In this document: positions 62,130 to 64,000 of the stretch, one piece after another
Position numbering within the stretch: position 1 is the stretch's first letter
Layout: each line of letters starts with the position of its first letter
NCBI RefSeq assembly: GCF_001949145.1
Contig: NW_019091389.1
Location: 119,764 to 183,763, forward strand
From: Acanthaster planci
Lineage: Eukaryota; Echinodermata; Asteroidea; Valvatida; Acanthasteridae
Length of the DNA: 64,000 nucleotides
Direction: 5' to 3'
Notes under the pieces: generated by a model
The model's input: only the letters and a program-made list of their open reading frames with translations
Told to the model about the DNA's origin: nothing
Databases searched by the model: none
Translations under genes and position numbers: made by a program

Positions 62130-64000
62130 CTGTTTTAGTACAAAAACACCGTCAAACTTCTTACTTTTTGACTTGATAAATAAGACATCACTACATGTTC
62201 GGGCGACAAACAGTAAGCAAGAGGGCAGTTGATTCAAGGCTGAGATAACCATGTCATCTGACTGTCTATGGCATACTTGTACTTTACACAAACTTCTAAT
62301 TGTATTCTGATGGAATAAGGATGGGCGTAACAATGGAAAAGGAGATTTAATACACTGGCTCTTACTGTTGACCTCACTGACCCTTGACCTACATAAGAGA
62401 GTATTATAAAGCACAGGAAGTTCTTAAGGGGAATGTGCTTGCCTTAGCAGACAGATTGAGTGCTACAATGATTACACGTAAGCAGTTGTCAATAATTTAA
62501 AAGCAACCAGATACATGTATGGCTGCCCATCCAGTGCACTAGATTTTTACACACTTTTGTTTGGAGCTTTTACAAATTGTACTTCATCTTGCAAGCACTC
62601 TACAGATTTCTCAGGATGAAGTGTTCCTAGGAAATGACTAAAAATAGCATTAGCATCCCACATTCAAACAACAAAATACAGCACAAACTCTATTTGTGTC
62701 ATGCTCAATCAAGTACATTTTTTAAAGAAAAAAAGCAGCACTACAATGAAATCAACAATGAAAGCACTCACAAAAGGACCCAACAGACTTCGCCATAAGC
62801 ACGCAGTGCTATAGGTCGCATAGCCTATAGTCACAGTGCACAAATCCTTTTTTCACTGTTGTCAAAGTGAACATGCCTAATTGCTTGACAGAGTCAAGAG
62901 AAATGAGCTGGCATACAAGTAGACTACAGCGTAATCTGGCAATAACCATTAACATATTATCGAGATGGAATCATTAAAATGAGCCCAGTACATATAATCT
63001 CAAATTTCAGATTGTTCACTTTGGCCACCACATTAATTGTTCATACACGTACAAGTTGCATGTTCCGGTAAAGTTGTACACATAACCAAGTACATATTTG
63101 CAGCTCTAACTCAAAGCTCCAAACTGTGCTTTCCAAAAAGCAATGCAAATATCAAGCCCTGAAATGTTGTAGAGGACACATACAGTTCAACAAGACGACA
63201 GAACAGTCTTTCTACCAGGTGTTGAGTACATACTGATGAATATGAAACTACTACCAGCACAAAAAGCATGAGCATGTGTTAAAAGGGTAATATGAATACC
63301 GACTAGATTGATCTCCAGAAAAGAATCCACAAAAGAGTAGAATAGGGCTGCTGCTAGTTCATCACACAAGTGGTTGTATTTATATTAGAACACTTTTGTA
63401 AAACACATGGTACCACATAGCTTATTAAAAGGGTCATCAACTTTGATGATTAAGTTAAAACTGCGCCTCATTTCTCGTGTGGGGGCACAAGTAAATATGA
63501 GGAAAGAAACGGCAATCTTTATCTGTAGTCGCTTTTCAGAGAAATGTACAGCCACAAAGGCCACAAGCTTATTTCCTTGTGCTTTCAAAGCAATATCTAA
63601 GTGATGGCCAAAAACAGGGATGCAACAGTCACTTGAATACCAAGATCACCACTCTGAACCTGGTGCTGATACGAAAACATTGTTGGTTTGCATACACTTA
63701 CATTCAGATGACAGTCTGTGGTGCAAAGTCTTGCCTCAGGAGTATGACCCTGAATTATTTATTAATAATGACTGATTTGGATACCCTAGAGAATAAATAA
63801 ACCTTAAAACCTTGACACTTGTCTAAGACAATGCATCCTCCTATTGTGGGACACTTATCCACATATCCGGCTCAGTGAATCACTCGCTTGGGCCGCATAA
63901 GTGCGAGAAGAGAGTCAAATTGAATGAAGTCGCGCTTGCACTCGTGAGCGCAGGGGAAGATGTTGCTTCTGTATTCAGCAGCTCTTTAAATGCTGGCCCC
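62130..64000 (-). other. STK11IP: STK11IP intron running off the window
   Basis: No exon with LRR character is seen on the minus strand here. The first visible coding exon begins in phase 0 at 62129 after the acceptor TACTAAAACAG. Upstream exons should therefore lie past 64000. Confidence 0.5.
63890..64000. repeat. Possible partial MITE at the window edge
   Basis: Read in reverse from about position 63999, it starts GGGCCAGCATTTAAAGAGCT. This resembles the GGGCCCAATTTTACAGAGCT end of family B elements. The adjoining sequence is CpG-rich (GCGCTCACGAGTGCAAGCGCG). Only one end is inside the window, so the assignment is tentative. Confidence 0.3.

Overview
The window is animal genomic DNA: AT-rich, with multi-exon genes, GT-AG introns and many short non-autonomous transposons and tRNA-derived SINEs. 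The proteins and the repeat style (frequent 'taggcct' and 'tacatgta' words) suggest a marine invertebrate deuterostome, perhaps an echinoderm such as a sea star. That placement is an impression, not proven. I read no bacterial, phage or viral gene here.

Layout. (1) 610-4868, + strand: the 3' end of a gene for a secreted cysteine-rich protein, with three antistasin-type repeats on single exons, a TIL domain, and a short Cys-containing C-terminal exon. (2) 4869-11380: 3' UTR, then intergenic DNA with several inverted-repeat elements. (3) 11380-22745, + strand: a complete KANSL1 gene (KAT8 regulatory NSL complex subunit 1). It has a CpG-containing upstream region, seven coding exons and an inferred product of 1234 residues. 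The N-terminus matches vertebrate KANSL1, and the WDR5-binding ARTRP motif and the PEHE domain are present. Exon phases close exactly. (4) 22746-32020: KANSL1 3' UTR and intergenic DNA with DNA-transposon remnants. (5) 32021-32533, - strand: a small intronless ORF with a PRR15-like C-terminal motif. (6) 32534-46086: intergenic DNA. (7) 46087-62129, - strand: thirteen 3' coding exons of STK11IP (LKB1-interacting protein 1), 1183 residues of the post-LRR part. The N-terminal LRR exons should lie beyond 64000. One assembly gap (N) lies in a KANSL1 intron at 17603-17715.

The genes do not form an operon or an evident functional cluster. KANSL1 is a nuclear histone-acetylation scaffold, STK11IP a cytoplasmic LKB1/endolysosome-linked protein, and the antistasin/TIL protein is extracellular. 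I found no convincing new biological system. The most unusual structure is a set of foldback elements with telomere-like TTAACCCTAAC ends. They crowd two KANSL1 introns, and two begin only 8-11 nt after the splice donor. Several other inverted-repeat families have two or three copies within this one window.
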